A DNA stretch of 64,000 nucleotides from contig CAJQUN010000056.1 of NCBI GenBank assembly GCA_907163345.1, positions 2,976,001-3,040,000 on the forward strand. Reading direction: 5' to 3'. Below, piece by piece: positions 22,658 to 35,653 of this stretch. The notes beneath the pieces were generated by a model. It worked only from the letters and a program-made list of their open reading frames with translations, was not told the origin of the DNA and did not search any database. Each line of letters begins with the position of its first letter. Position 1 is the first letter of the stretch. Source of the DNA: Haberlea rhodopensis (taxonomy: Eukaryota > Streptophyta > Magnoliopsida > Lamiales > Gesneriaceae). The position numbers and the translations under genes are program-made.

Positions 22658-24571
22658 TGTAAGGCCTCTCTACCTTAACAGTGAATTCAAGATATAAATA
22701 GGGCTAAATATGTATTAGAGACATCTTAGGGTTCTGGTTGTTATGTGAGCTCAATAAAATTACAGGCCAAAATAAAACTTCAACAGTTAGTTAATTACAT
22801 TCCCAATCATGAATGTTAAAGCGATAGCATTGTACTACTTCTAGGTAGAGACTATCCAAAAATTTCCTGTATTCTATCTTCTTTTATGCCTCCATCAGCT
22901 CACAGTTCAACCCGACCCTTAGCCCCCTTGGTCCAAAAGCGTACCTACAGGAACAACTCACCATGAGCATATATATATCACCACTTAACAATATTCAACT
23001 TAATAAAATAATTAAGCGTATGAGACGATTAATAGATATGCTTCTCGATTACCACATTAGCACATTTCATTGTCGTTCCTGTTTCACAAACTTATGCACA
23101 AAATCATTAGTTCACGATATAATGATCGATAACGCGTTTCCAATTATAACCACAATATTTCACATTAACCACTAGAATTGTGACTGTTCCGGTCCCAATA
23201 CAACAGCGGAATTTTAGGACCCTCGCTTCGACATATAGCGGCATCATATGATATCCCTCGCTTCGACAATGACAGCGGCATGTTACTTCGCTTAGACATG
23301 ACAGCGGCAAATATCATACTACCATCGCTTCATATGACAGCGGCAAGTACCTCCCTCGCTCGGAGATAAAGGCTACCGGAACATTCATCAATTCTACCAC
23401 AATAATCAAACACAATTGATTCCAATATCATGATATAACACTATATATTCCATCACATATAAGGACACACTATTCACAATATACATCATCAAAGTTGTTA
23501 CACGTTTTACCATCCGATGCTCGTACGTCTCACTACGTACCTTAATTTCAAAAGTGGAGAAGTTGAAGAACTTTATCTCCTCGATTTGTTAGCACCTGGG
23601 ATGGTTCTACATAATGATACAAATCAATATTAGAAGCCAATATACGAATCATTACCAAAAGTTTCACAAAACATAACAATTTTGCATTCTGGCCAGCGGC
23701 GATCGATCGCTATTTCTGAAGCGATCGATCGCGAGCCTCACCGAACGATCGCTTCAGAATAGCGATCGATCGCTCCTCGTTTGAAAATGCTACTGGTGAC
23801 ATGCGATCGATCGCCTACTTCGGGGCGATCGATCGCCGAGCCCAGAAACCTGAAAAATCACCTATTTGTTGCCCAAACTCGAACCAACACAAAGCCAACT
23901 CAAACTCACAACATCCAACTACCAAAATCTCAACTTTAACACCTCAAAACACCACCTCCAACCACATACAACATTATACAATAAAAATCCACCCTTAAAC
24001 CCCAAAAATATGACACAAGAATGACCAATAACCAACAAAACTTTACTACATTGATAGCTTACCCCTTGAGCTTCAAGATTTTTGCAAGGAATCACAATAA
24101 AGGGCTCTTTCTCAAAGTTTTCTCCTTCTCCTCTTGCCAAGAAACGAAAAATGGGGTTTTGGATAGGGTGAGGGATGGTTATGACATAAGGAAGCAAATA
24201 TGTGGTTGGAATTAAAAGGAGATAAGTGGAGTTCTTTTAAATATATTAAACCAATGCAAGTTGTTAGCATGGTATGAAAAATCTTGGCTAACATAACAGT
24301 TTAGAACCCCTCTTTAAATATGCAATAAGACTCACATATAAATCATGCTCTACACAATTAATTATAAAAATCCACTCCAACAATTTATACTAGGAATCCA
24401 ATATTCCAACATGTAACGGATGCATCCGAAAAGTTCTACCGGGTCAAACCCACATGACTAAATATTTTCAAATGATAATCAATACCAACACATAGTTCAA
24501 TTATCCACATAATTAAACATATGAACATAATTAATGCCTTAATTGCAATTAATCATTTCGGGGACATCACA
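22658..24571 (-). repeat. Tekay 5' LTR (right copy)
   Basis: 1914 bp, nearly identical to 15909-17883. The main difference is loss of ~52 bp between two GCGATCGATCGC palindromes (at ~23772 here versus ~17020-17085 in the left copy). It holds the hairpin array at 23197-23345 and the palindrome array at 23695-23840. Confidence 0.93.
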
Positions 24572-26255
24572 CTTTTCTATAATTATAGGTTTTATGTAAA
24601 TTCCAACAGATTAGTTTTTAAAATGCTGAAGTTGAGAATAAAATCTGAAAACTTGTCTTTTACGTTGATGTATACAGAGAATGAACTTACATCTTACATA
24701 CAGGTCAAATAATACTCTTGAGTTAAAATCATGCTAATAATTTGAGTTAATTGATAACCAATTGATAAAAGAGAGAAAAGTTTGACTATAATTGCAGTTG
24801 TTAATCGGTTTCTCCATTATGATTATGATTGGAGTTTAAAATATCCAAGTTAGTTAATAACAATCGAATTGAATTGTTAAGATCAACTAATGAAAAGTAA
24901 ACATCCGGGTGATGAAATGAAATGAATAAGGATTTCTTGCACTATATAAAAGAAAGCCAAAATATTATTTATCTTCTCATATTATGGATTAAAGGAAATA
25001 GTAGATGAATATAAATGATGGTGTTGTATGAATTTTATAGATTAACATACGACATGGGAGTTCTATGAACTAAAAAGACCATTTTCAGCTTCTAGAACAA
25101 GGAATAATAGGTATGTTGCGATCGGTAACATACGACATGTATTTGTGTTATTTGATATATGAATTGCTGAACTTACGTGACTTACGTGAAACTACTTGGC
25201 TATGTGATTTTAATTGAATTATGAGCATTCATAGCATATTAATTGGCATATCGATGTATGAAAATAAATGTTCTGTTAACACACATCATTTTGATAAATA
25301 TACATCGATATATGATTCATGGGCATATCATATTGATCTATCCACTTCTTTGATATCCTTGATGATGACTGAGTTGATTTCCTCTAAGTGTCGGGGACGA
25401 AGAGCACCACGATGACATGCAGTGTAGGTAGCAACTGTAGTCACGAGCATTTCTACCGGACCTAGACACGAGGGATGACTAGAACAGAAACAGGATGATT
25501 CTCCTAGCGCAAAGTGTGTGTGTTGTCACCCTCTGCTCGAGCTTGATATTGATTGATGATACCTTTCTTTGGACTCTGATTTGGTATCTTGAGATTCGAT
25601 CCATTGTTCATTACATGCATTGCATTACATTGCACTGCATTACATCATATATCACATTTTATAGATACATGTTGTAATTACTTGATAGTTTCATATTGGG
25701 CTTTGGCTCACCCCCTTGGGGGGCTGTTGTTGTCTTTGTGTGTGGGAAATGACAGCTATTGCAGGTGATCAGGATCCCAAAGAGGGAATGCTCGCTGGAA
25801 GTCTTACCGGAGGTTGTTTTCTTTTGTCTATCCCAGTCATATGATAGTTATGTATACCAATGTGTGTCCTGGATAGTATAAATATGTAGATGAAGTTTAT
25901 TTCCGTCCAGTCTTGATTAATTGTGAATGTTTGAGGTTTCTTTACTGTTGATGGTATTATGTAAATATTTTGAGTATGAAATGTGTGCTGGAGACTTATT
26001 GTGCATGCTATGGTATATGTAAATATTTTTAGTACGAGTTATGTGCTAGGTGCCTATGATGCATGCTATGGTATTATGTATTTACTTGCTATTATTATGG
26101 TGTTTTCATTTTTTTTTGGTAGGACCCTCGTGCGCGGAGGTCATGCCGAAATTTTTAGAGCCACTTGTTGGCAGGATTTCTAAATAATCTTCCGCTGTTT
26201 ACAAATAAATAATCATTGTGTGATAATTAAACACTTGATTAGGAACGGGTCCTCA
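24572..26255 (+). repeat. Chromovirus-like 5' LTR, right part
   Basis: Continuation of the LTR begun at 14591 (ctttt at 24572-24576 is the duplicated target). It ends at about gggtcctca, followed by the primer site at 26259. The virtual LTR is ~3 kb. It is A/T-rich; the frames at 25221-26183 show no domain. Confidence 0.65.
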
Positions 26256-26258
26256 TAG

Positions 26259-26271
26259 TTGGTATCAGAGC
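26259..26271 (+). promoter_or_regulatory. Primer-binding site, tRNA-Met(i) type
   Basis: TTGGTATCAGAGC, the standard Met-tRNA primer site, three bases after the LTR end. It fixes the orientation (plus) and the internal start of the element. Confidence 0.85.
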
Positions 26272-28161
26272 ATAAACTGGGAATGCTCTAGTCTCGAGTC
26301 TTGTGTACACTTTGAATAGGCACGAATGAACTTGTGCGTATGTGTTTGAAACTTATTTGACCTATTTGCTCTTACATGATTTGGAGTGAAATAGTTGATG
26401 TTGATATGTGATTTAGATTTGAGTATGCTGAGTCAGGTCGTATTGATATTGACCATGATATCAATACATTACTGTATATGTTTGATAAAACTTAGTAGGG
26501 AAAGAGTTTACACCCGAACAACTACGAAACCTGTCATTATTGAATGAATACTGTATTAGATTGAATAAATGAAGAGCATGCATATCATATGAGACATTCA
26601 ATCTGTTTTATGCAATTTTAATGAGTATGATATCTTTGAGCATTGAAGCTGCTCTGGAACCTGTTGAGAATAACATGGTTGCATGAGTTATGAGATAAAT
26701 GATGAATGAAAGTCCGTGGATGTGATTGAGATATCTCCAGGACATAGAGCCATTTAGATTTCGACATTGAGATGGTGTAACTGAATGAGATATGGCTATA
26801 TCGAAATGAGATTTGAGTATGATTTATTTTTTTAAAAAAAAGTAAAAAGAATGAACTGATGAATATGTTGTATGAAAACATAGTTAGCTATTTGTTTGAT
26901 GAAATGAAATATAGAAATTGTATAAACACATCATGAAATGTTGGGAAAATACTACTATGTAAGAGATAGATCGATAGCTTTTGGGAAGTTTTATCCTTCG
27001 GATAAATTCCCATGTATCTCAAACTTTTGAAATGAAATTTAATGATGAGATGGCTATTTTGATGCATGATCGAATCTACAGAAGATTATTTTCATTAAGT
27101 AGTTCGATGTTAATGGATTATATGAGTAGATGGAATTTTAGCGGCATAATGCCTAAGTCGAAACTCCTTATGTATTACGGTACTTCATAATTTGACTAAA
27201 ATGAAGTAATAATTTAGGAGTAATGAATTAACTTGTAAATTATTCGAAAATCCAAATTCTAAGAAAAGGATTAAGCTTTAAGTTGTTATTTGTTAATAAT
27301 ATAGATGAAGTACAAATGTTGTGACTCATCAGCATACATAATAAGAGAATGTACAGATGTACATCCGGAACATGATTTGAATCAGACGCAAAATAATTAA
27401 ATAAATGCTAAAAGTGGTTCAATATATTATAAAACCATTAATGAAATGATATATATGGACCTGGAGTAAATGTACCATAGAACTCGTTTTCAAGTAAAGT
27501 TTAAATTCTGAAAATTGATAAGTGATATAGATCCAGACCTGGAGGTCACGCAGATGCAGTGTTGGACACGAAACTGTGCTCAAAACTTTTATGGATCTCA
27601 GGTTAACTAAAGTGATAGGTTTGGGTATATTACAGAATAGAATTTGCATGGACCTGAATATTAACTCAGTATAGACTCCGTGCACTTGTGGTAAGGTTTT
27701 GAGAAAATTTTAAAACTGGTAAAACTTTCGAAGATACTTCCAAAGAGATTTGTAAGCATATCGATATAGAGATCGCTATTGAATTGGGACAATTCAACAA
27801 TGATTGTCTTATGTTAAGGATTTATTTGATTCATTATCTTAGGACGATTTTGTATGTCTACTAAAAGATCTGCACTCTGAATAGTATTAGGTGTCAATCC
27901 AAAGTCAAGATATGTCTAAGTCTATCTTGTGTACTCGGCATATGATTATGTCATATGAATATTCTAATTCTTGATCTTTTCTTGAACTCGATGAGTCAAA
28001 TCTTTTGACAAATTCTAATCGAATTGTATTTATTTTATGATGAAACTAGGATGTGTTGGATATCTGAAACGTATATCTTAGATTCCGTATGTGAAAGAAT
28101 TTCGATCAATCCATCCAACCTGAATGTGGATTGCACATGATGGTAATCTTTCTATCATGTC
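26272..28161 (+). pseudogene. Decayed chromovirus internal region
   Basis: A/T-rich, full of stops. The only protein-like trace is at ~27316-27357, where one frame reads KCCDSSAYIIRECT. This resembles a ruined CCHC knuckle (expected C..C....H....C). No protease or RT motif could be read. The element is truncated at 28162 by a copia LTR. Assignment rests mainly on the LTR and primer site. Confidence 0.4.
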
Positions 28162-29240
28162 TGTTGGAACCGAAGAGGGGGGGGGGGGGGGGGGGGTGAA
28201 TGAGGTTCATTGGCTACTTTAACGTTTTAAAATGAATTTGCAAATAGTCGAGTTTGCGCTGCAGAAGACATGATGCCAATCGAATAATAAATAATATGAA
28301 GCAATAATGTAAATGCGTAAAGTAAATAAAGCGATAAATGACACAAGTATTTGTTATAGAAGTTCGGCGATGAATCGCCTATGTCTCTTCTTCCTGGCTA
28401 GAAAACGTCCAACCGAGGTTCCACTAGAACAACTTTGATCTTGGACTTAAGGGATCCAAGTTAGCCACAACACACTCTTCCCGAGTCACACACTCTTCAC
28501 GAGTCTTCTTGGCCTTAAGGGCTCCAAGGACAGCCACACACAAACTCTTCCCAACTCACACATTCTTCACGAGTCTTCTTGGCCTTAAGGGCTCCATGGA
28601 TAGCCACAACCTTGCACCAACTTCACTTGTTGATGTCTTATACAATTTCCAACTTGCGTCGGTGTTGGAGGACCTTACAACAAATCAAATAACACCTTCA
28701 CGGTGTAACAACATGAAGAACACAAGCTCTCACACAAGAAATGAATTACAAACTTCAATACAACACAAATGTATGAAGTTTGCAATGCTAGATGAATTTT
28801 AATTGAACAAAGCTTTCTTTTAGTTTATCCTCTTGTTTCTTGTCATCATCTTGAGCCCAAACATCTATATTTATAGTGTAGAAGGCTCCCAAAGCTCATA
28901 CTAGCCGTTGTTACACATAAGGCATAAATCACTCGCACATCGCCTATGACATCGCCTCGGGCGATCTCCGTCGCTGAGCACCAACGGTCACAATATTGCA
29001 CAGATCGCCTCGGGCGATCGTCCACCAAAAATAAGGCAGTAGCTTTAAATGAACAGTAATTTGCATCGCCACGGGCGATCTCACCACGGAGTCCTTGGCA
29101 TCGCTTCAGTCGATGTGCGGGGCGATGTCTTGAAAGGCTGCCATCGCCTGGGGTGATCCACCCATTTCCTTGCATATTTGATCCCATTTAATCAGTGCAC
29201 TTTTCAACCATCTAACCCTGTACACTAAGTAGACATATTA
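28162..29240 (-). repeat. SIRE-like 3' LTR, left part
   Basis: On the plus strand it starts TGTTGGAACCGAAGAGG, the reverse of the ccctctTCGGTTCCAACA-type end of SIRE LTRs. A run of 20 G lies at 28177-28196. Imperfect GATCGCC/GGGCGATC inverted words recur at ~28935-29155. It continues at 38126-38225, and the inserted element's duplication is tatta/catta. Confidence 0.75.
28177..28196 (+). repeat. Poly-G tract (20 G)
   Basis: Uninterrupted run of G within the conserved GAGGGGGGTGAAT region of the SIRE LTR. It is longer than the usual 6-8. It could form a G-quadruplex and its length is uncertain in any assembly. Confidence 0.9.
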
Positions 29241-31667
29241 TGTAAGGACCCCCGTGCCATTAACTTGTTGTTAGTGTATTAATCCATACCCTTAGTGCAT
29301 ATAATCATACTATCATGGGGAAAAAGCCATATGCAAGTGTAACATCATATGCTATCCAGATAATTTCTTGCATTTGATCCACATAATATTCAAATTCCCC
29401 AACCAAGATCACTTACATAGCATGCACCCTTATAATACACTAACATACTTTCAGTTCATTTAGGAATTCCATATTTAATTGCATGCAAACTATAAATGAA
29501 GAGAGAAAAGCCATAGCCCATTTATACATTCCATATATACGTAAAAACGTACTCACATATGAGCACCCAATGAATAAGCGTGTATCTAATGTATAAAACA
29601 CTCTACCAGATACCGTTACTGGTACTTCAATTCTGGAAGCACCTCCCAAGCACAACTCGACCTCAACTCTGGATCTATGTACTTATTCAACCAGCTCTGG
29701 TACCTCGATCCTGGAAGTACTTCAAATCAACAGCCCGAGCTCAACTCCAAAGCTGCTGTTACACCTGTATCACCAATACCACCAATCCAATAATCATAAT
29801 ATTACAGTTCATAATTTACAGAATGTAAATGCCATGAATTTAAATGATACTCCCTGGATGGTATCATCCTCATCCGGGATCCCCTGTATTGTCCCTGTTC
29901 TCAAAATAACCAAACCATTAAATTCTCAAAAGCAGTTGATCATCTCATTGATCAACTAAAACCATTCCCATTATACCAGTTCAACAGTCAAATATGGTTA
30001 AATCGTCAAATAGAGTACCATAGGTATCACAAACATTTAGCCAATGATTCCATAGTTCCATTTCATGACTCGCTCTACAATAGGGCCATTTTAACCCCAC
30101 GCACGCTCAACAATAGCGGCGTTGTAACCGATGGTCGCTCAACGGCGACAACATCCCAATCATTGCTCGCTCAAAAGCTGGCACCACATGATTTCCAATG
30201 TATTCCCATTTATCACGATTACCATATACCATGCATTTCAATGCTCATTTATTTCAAATACCATACATCACGCATTTCACAGTTGCAATATTGTAACAGG
30301 CTATGCTCGTACGTTATACATACCTTATAATCCCGTAGTTCGAGTCCAACCTTGCCTGAGTCCCACGACCCGATGAATTATGTGCTAACATGCAAATAAC
30401 TCCCAATTAAACATAGGCATGCAATCACGTGCCCAAGCACGTTCACAATTTTCAAACATATCGTACATCCATGACGATTACCAAAATAAAAGCCCCCCGG
30501 CTAAGCATGCATAATACCCAAAATATACAATTTTATAAGTTTAATAGATAGCCAAAGACGCAACCGAGAATCCCATTTTATTAAACTTTGGCTCCAATCA
30601 ATCCATTTTAAAAGTATGGAATGCCCATTGGAATGTAGACATTGCCCCGGAAATGGGCCACTTAAACCTCGATTCCAAAATCTCGAAATTTTCCAAAATT
30701 CCAAAAAAATCAAAGGGAACAGGGCCGCGATCGATCGCCGTTCAGGCGCGATCGATCGCGCAAGTCTACTGCCCGAGATAATATACGGCGCAATCGATCG
30801 CCAAATCTTGCGATCGATCGCCGAGTCCCCCCGCGATCGATCGCCCATTCTTCGCGATCGATCGCCGCTACTATTCACCATCTTCCAACATCAGTATCAT
30901 GTCACGATCGATTGGCGCCAAGCCGCGATCCATCGCGACCTGCGAGTTTTCAAAAAATTCGAGCTTTAATGGTGTTTTTCACACCCAAACTCAAAACCAA
31001 CACCCCATACATCCTCAACACCTCAAATAAACCATTTAAAACCAACAAAAACTCTAAAACAACTTTTGATTTTTAACCAAAAATCCCTAAATCCAAAACC
31101 AACCAAAATCTCAACCAAACTTTACAATACCACTACCAAATCAAAGACAATGGTGAGTGGAAGATGAATACCTGATTATCTTCGAGAAATCCGGCTCCCG
31201 AGCCAAGCTACCATCGATTTCTCCTCCAAGGGAGAAAACAGGGAAATGGGGGGAAGGGTTTGGGCGCGTAGAGAGAAAGGGAGAGAGAGAAGGGTTCCGT
31301 GCCAAATGACGGAATACCGAGTGCACTTGGTATATATAGTACCAGAACTCGAAAATACCAATCCTTCCACAAATACATCATGACTCATTAAAAATCATCT
31401 GTTTTCAATAATTACCTCCCAAACTCTATTTCCATTAATAGCCCCAGTACAAAGTACTCCGGACCTCAAACCCCACCAAAGACCAAATTCCAAGGTTAAC
31501 ACCACGACGAGAATACAATCTCATCCATTGGGTCCAACGACTCCAAAAGCCGGATTTAAAATCCCCGGGAGTCCCAAAACCGCAATTAATTCAAAATTGC
31601 TACAATTAAAATCCATTAAGGATTATTATCACACCGGGATTAACACCATTAATCCCTGGGCATCACA
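29241..31667 (-). repeat. Copy 1 3' LTR (left)
   Basis: 2427 bp. It contains the GCGATCGATCGC array at 30725-30860 and a minus-facing TATATATA box at 31331-31338. Downstream of the box, on its strand, is a CT-rich leader (ctctctctccctttctctct). The minus-strand 126-aa frame at 30501-30881 is a translation of the palindrome array (GDRSRR-type repeats), not a protein. Confidence 0.88.
31331..31338 (-). promoter_or_regulatory. TATA box, copy 1 left LTR
   Basis: TATATATA on the element's strand, ~30 bp upstream of a C/T-rich, 5'-UTR-like segment. The right LTR has the same box at 37789-37796. Confidence 0.6.
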
Positions 31668-34559
31668 ATTATCCCCCACTAATAAAATTTCATCCTCGAA
31701 ATTTGCACGGCGTACTCCACGTAATGCCGAGATTACAAAATCCAAACAGATTCACATCGTCGAATCATGAACATAACATGAACGACACACCAACCGCGAG
31801 GATACTGACCTCGCACCAAAACATGGAATGGAGTAACCTCCCGAACTGACAAAAACTCAAAGAAAGACGTCGGGATTTCTCCGATGCTAACCATTTCAAA
31901 AGCAGTCGGCCCAAACATAACTACAAATCAAACGAATCATTTGTGATTCCAAAATAGATATCGTCCAAATGATATCTCTACAATATAGCCGACGATGTTA
32001 AACATACATCGTTACCAAAGTGATTACCAGTACACAACAGTGTACCTAACCTACATCCGATTTCCATTTTCCAAATCCATCTCCAACCGAGGAGTAGTTG
32101 CACTACATTGTAACACGGATTGGGAAACAACACGGCCATCGACCAACACGAAACACATCTCCAAAGATGTCTACATCCGTGTGTTCCAAGAAATCACATC
32201 TTGGTCCAAACACACTATCAAGACTCCACAAGGTCTCAAGTTCTCGAAAGGACATGCAAGAACAATCAATTGCATTCCCGCCACACGTGCCAACCATGAC
32301 ACTTAACCAATCCGATGTTTACCATAGGATTCAACTAACAAGAACTTCCATGGTCCCAAAAAACGACAATCCCCTCCACAGGGGAAGTCAACCGGACCTC
32401 ACGATCTTCAGAATACATCGTGCCATCGAGATTACCAATCTCAAGGTGCCACAATCTCTCACCGGAGATTCATTCATCAAAGCATATAAATCCGATGCTC
32501 GATGAGTACCAAGAAAATGCTGGCATTCGTATACCCACACCGGCATACATGCCCAAGCACCAACACAACATGCATACTCAAAGCAATAGACTCGGGTATC
32601 TCCAATTATACCCAAAATCCCAAAACCAACTGTCAATCCCCGGCTATTCTCACCTCGCGGAGAATGGTGCTTGACAAACCAAAACCAAAGGGTGTGATTT
32701 CAACATCAACACCATACAAACCAAAACAACGAATCTCCCAAAAGATTCAATCGGTAGGTATAACAATACCGCCTTCCTCACAAGGAAAGTGTCATGAATC
32801 CATGACCCTCCAACCTCGAACCACCGTTCGGAAAACTGGATATATTTATACCAAAATATATCTCGAAACCAAAAATATGCAACTGGTTCAGAATAGTGCA
32901 TCGAAGCCATTATTACCAAATCAAAACCCGTATACGCCATGTATACTCATCCTAACAATGCTCGGTACTAATACCATAGTACTACACAAACTCGAGTATT
33001 TCCCCGGAGATGTCTCCTCGAACGTCTCACCGAAAGGTAAGTTATCCATTACCCGGTCCAACACTAGTAATGCTTACCATGGCTGATTTACAATCAACCC
33101 ACGACCGATACCAGCTGTCTCCATGATAGTACAATCCAAATCTCTCCAAAAGATAAAATCAATATAGTAGTGTTACCCCACTAACAATATCCCACAATTC
33201 CAATTGTGACTCCCGTTGCATTCCATATGCAAGGATGCTCAACCAGAGCTAACAACGACTTGCCGACACTCACGTTGGTACTCCAAACAGAATTGAGTTA
33301 TCCCGGTACAAGTCCCTCAAAACATTTGACATATAAACATCCCCGTGAGGTGTTCCCTGCCTCAAACATCATGCCACATAGAGACTACGAGAGTCTACCA
33401 TAAGCCCTCATCGTATCACCGTACGATTCACTAAACTCAGTTCCAGCGAGCAGTGTAATGGCCACAACAAGCACACTATATCACTGCAACAATACCTGGC
33501 TAGCAATACGCTGCCCCCATAGGCTTGTACCAAACCTATCAACACGCCATACGTTCTATCCCGGTATGCCATACCGTACAAACCATTAGAGTAGTGGGTC
33601 ATCACCCAATATTTCTCTAAAACACCAAAGCATAATGGACATCCCGGTGTCCTTGCTCAACCACGGTGCAATCCTAATCCATTAGGACTCATTCCACACC
33701 CTCAGGGTGGGTGTAACCATGTCTACCACACATTACAAAGAAAAGCGAGTAGTTTCCTCTATGACTACTCTTACCACCAATCACTTGGCTTTAACCATTC
33801 CAGCGAGTATACCCAAAGGTATCAATACTCGAAACTATTTACCCCTATTACGTGATGCGGTACACTCACTGGTACAATGCATCCAATAGTCCATCGAGCA
33901 AACCTGCTCGGCATAATGGTCCCGTCAACTAGTGACCCAGACACTACTCTATGCCCACCATCAGCACTCCAACCATATGGCTAAATACACATACATAAAT
34001 GTATTATTCACCAAAACGACGCTACGCGTCTACACAGGCATCCACTATGTCATCGTCATTCCGTGACGGTACCTGTCAACATATGACATTCAAAATAACG
34101 TCGTCAACTCGTGACGGTATATGTCTATATACGACATCCGTAGTCTCATCGTCAACATATGACGGTATATGTATATCAACGCATGTCATCCACAATAATG
34201 CGAATAAAACAGTAATATGCCATACCTCATCGCTAACAAGATAGCGGCATACCTGTCTCCGTCGTACAACCGTGGTACGCAATCAGCACCCATCGTTCGT
34301 AGGTGGCGTAATCCAGTGTCACGTACGTAGCGGTATAACCCATCGCTATAGAATCAGCGGCATGATCCCTCGCCATAGAGTCAGCGGCATAAAACATCGC
34401 TATAGATATCCGGCGGTATGAACCATCGCCATAGATGTAGCGGAACGTACCATCGCTATATAATACCTGGCGGCATAGACCATCGCCAATAGATGTAGCG
34501 GAATGACCAATCGCTATATAATACCCGGAGGCATGAACCATCGCTAATAGAATAGCGGA

Positions 34560-34900
34560 ATAAACCATCGCTATGAATACCCGGCGGCATAAACCATCGC
34601 CAATAAACTAGCGGAATGAACCATAGATACCCGGCGGCATGAACCATCGCCAATAAACTAGCGGAATGAACCATCGCTATATAGATACCCGGCGGCATGA
34701 ACCATTGCCAATAAACTAGCGGAATGAATCATCGCTATATAGATACCCGGTGGCATGAACCATCGTCAATAAACTAGCGGAATGAACCATCGCTATATAG
34801 ATACCCGGTGGCATGAACAATCGCCAATAAACTAGCGGAATGAACCATCGCTATATAGATACCCGGCGGCATGAACCATCGCCAATAAACTAGCGTCATG
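34560..34900 (-). repeat. 58-bp tandem repeat of paired hairpins
   Basis: About six units with the words ccggcggcatgaaccatcgcc and aactagcggaatgaaccatcgct. Each unit contains two stem-loops with nearly the same loop but different stems: GGCG/CGCC (for example 34633-34651) and AGCG/CGCT (for example 34660-34678). Confidence 0.85.
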
Positions 34901-35632
34901 ATATCACTCGCTAAGAATCGACAAATATCCATCTTCGCTACTTCACTTCGACATACCAGCAGCATAATATCCCTCGCTTAAGAGGCAAATATCCTCCGTC
35001 GCTATCATATGACAGCGGAAAGCTCATCGCTACGCCATATTAGCGGTATAATATCCCTCGCTTAAGCGGCAAATATTCTTCATCGCGGTGGTATGACAGC
35101 GGCGCCACTACTCCTCGTTTTATCATGACAGCGGAAATACCCCTCGCTTCGACATATTAGCGGCATAATATCCCTCGCAATAGTAATATGACAGCGGAAT
35201 TATCCTTCGCTTCGACATATTTGCGGCAAATATTCTTCATCGCTATAATATGACAGCGACAAGTATTCACATCGCTACGCCATGCATGCAACCATAATGC
35301 ATAACCCATATTCCAATAAACATCGCCATGAGTGTATTTTAATGCACCTCGCTTCAAATGTGACATGCGGAATTTTACCATCGCTTCAACATTTAGCGGC
35401 AAAGCATTAAAATCATCACTCCAATATTATGCAACCGTAATGCATAATCCATGTCTCATAAGACCCTGCAACCACCATGGTTAGCAACAACATATTCCAA
35501 TTATGAACACAAATCATAAACGCACATAAGCAATATAGTTGTGCCACACAACACTAACTATCATCATGCATAAGTATGTGCTACCCATTCCTATCAGCAT
35601 GTTCCAGGCCCTCAACAGCCCCAAAGAGCAAA

Positions 35633-35650
35633 CCACTACTCTGATACCAA
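35633..35650 (-). promoter_or_regulatory. Primer-binding site, tRNA-Met(i) type (copy 1)
   Basis: Minus-strand TTGGTATCAGAGTAGTGG next to the 5' LTR at 35654. Confidence 0.85.
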
Positions 35651-35653
35651 TAA

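Larger units (their letters stand above)
15909..24571 (-). mobile_element. Tekay-type chromovirus LTR retrotransposon (nearly complete)
   Basis: 8663-bp Ty3/gypsy element in reverse. Order on the minus strand: 5' LTR (22658-24571), Met-type primer site, gag, protease, reverse transcriptase, RNase H, integrase, chromodomain-like tail, polypurine tract, 3' LTR (15909-17883). The TSD is ctttt at 15904-15908 and 24572-24576. The LTRs are nearly identical outside one 52-bp deletion, so the insertion is recent. The coding region still carries two in-frame TAG codons, a 1-bp insertion at the gag-pol junction and a 1-bp deletion near the end, so it is no longer autonomous. Confidence 0.95.
31668..35653 (-). 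repeat. Copy 1 internal region: serial short hairpins, no ORF
   Basis: Perfect stems include GCGAGG/CCTCGC (31796-31814), GAATC/GATTC (31934-31949), ACGATGT/ACATCGT (31992-32012), ACATCT/AGATGT (32155-32170), CCAAGA/TCTTGG (32186-32204), TGCAA/TTGCA (32255-32274) and AGTAGT/ACTACT (33748-33769). A CGTCA/TGACG-type series lies at 34020-34250. A GGCG/CGCC and AGCG/CGCT array fills 34260-35400. Counterparts are found in the same order in the second copy. The 194-aa plus-strand frame at 32502-33086 is antisense, has no domain and is not conserved as a frame in copy 2. Confidence 0.75.

Noticed and set aside
26259..26271. tRNA-Met gene fragment
   Set aside because: Only the primer-complementary 12-18 bases are present next to an LTR end, here and at 40177, 48620 and 52262. 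These are primer-binding sites.
30501..30881. 126-aa frame repeated at 36952-37332
   Set aside because: The duplicate is simply the second LTR. The Asp-Arg-Ser/Ile-Ala repeats are translations of the GCGATCGATCGC array.
32502..33086. 194-aa plus-strand open frame inside copy 1
   Set aside because: Antisense to the element, low-complexity Pro/Thr/Ser composition, no domain. The corresponding part of copy 2 (minus-strand frames near 55094-55910) is broken into other short frames. Openness is a by-product of the hairpin-rich composition.
34560..34900. Possible CRISPR-like array
   Set aside because: Units are contiguous 58-bp tandem repeats without unique spacers, in plant retrotransposon DNA with no cas genes.
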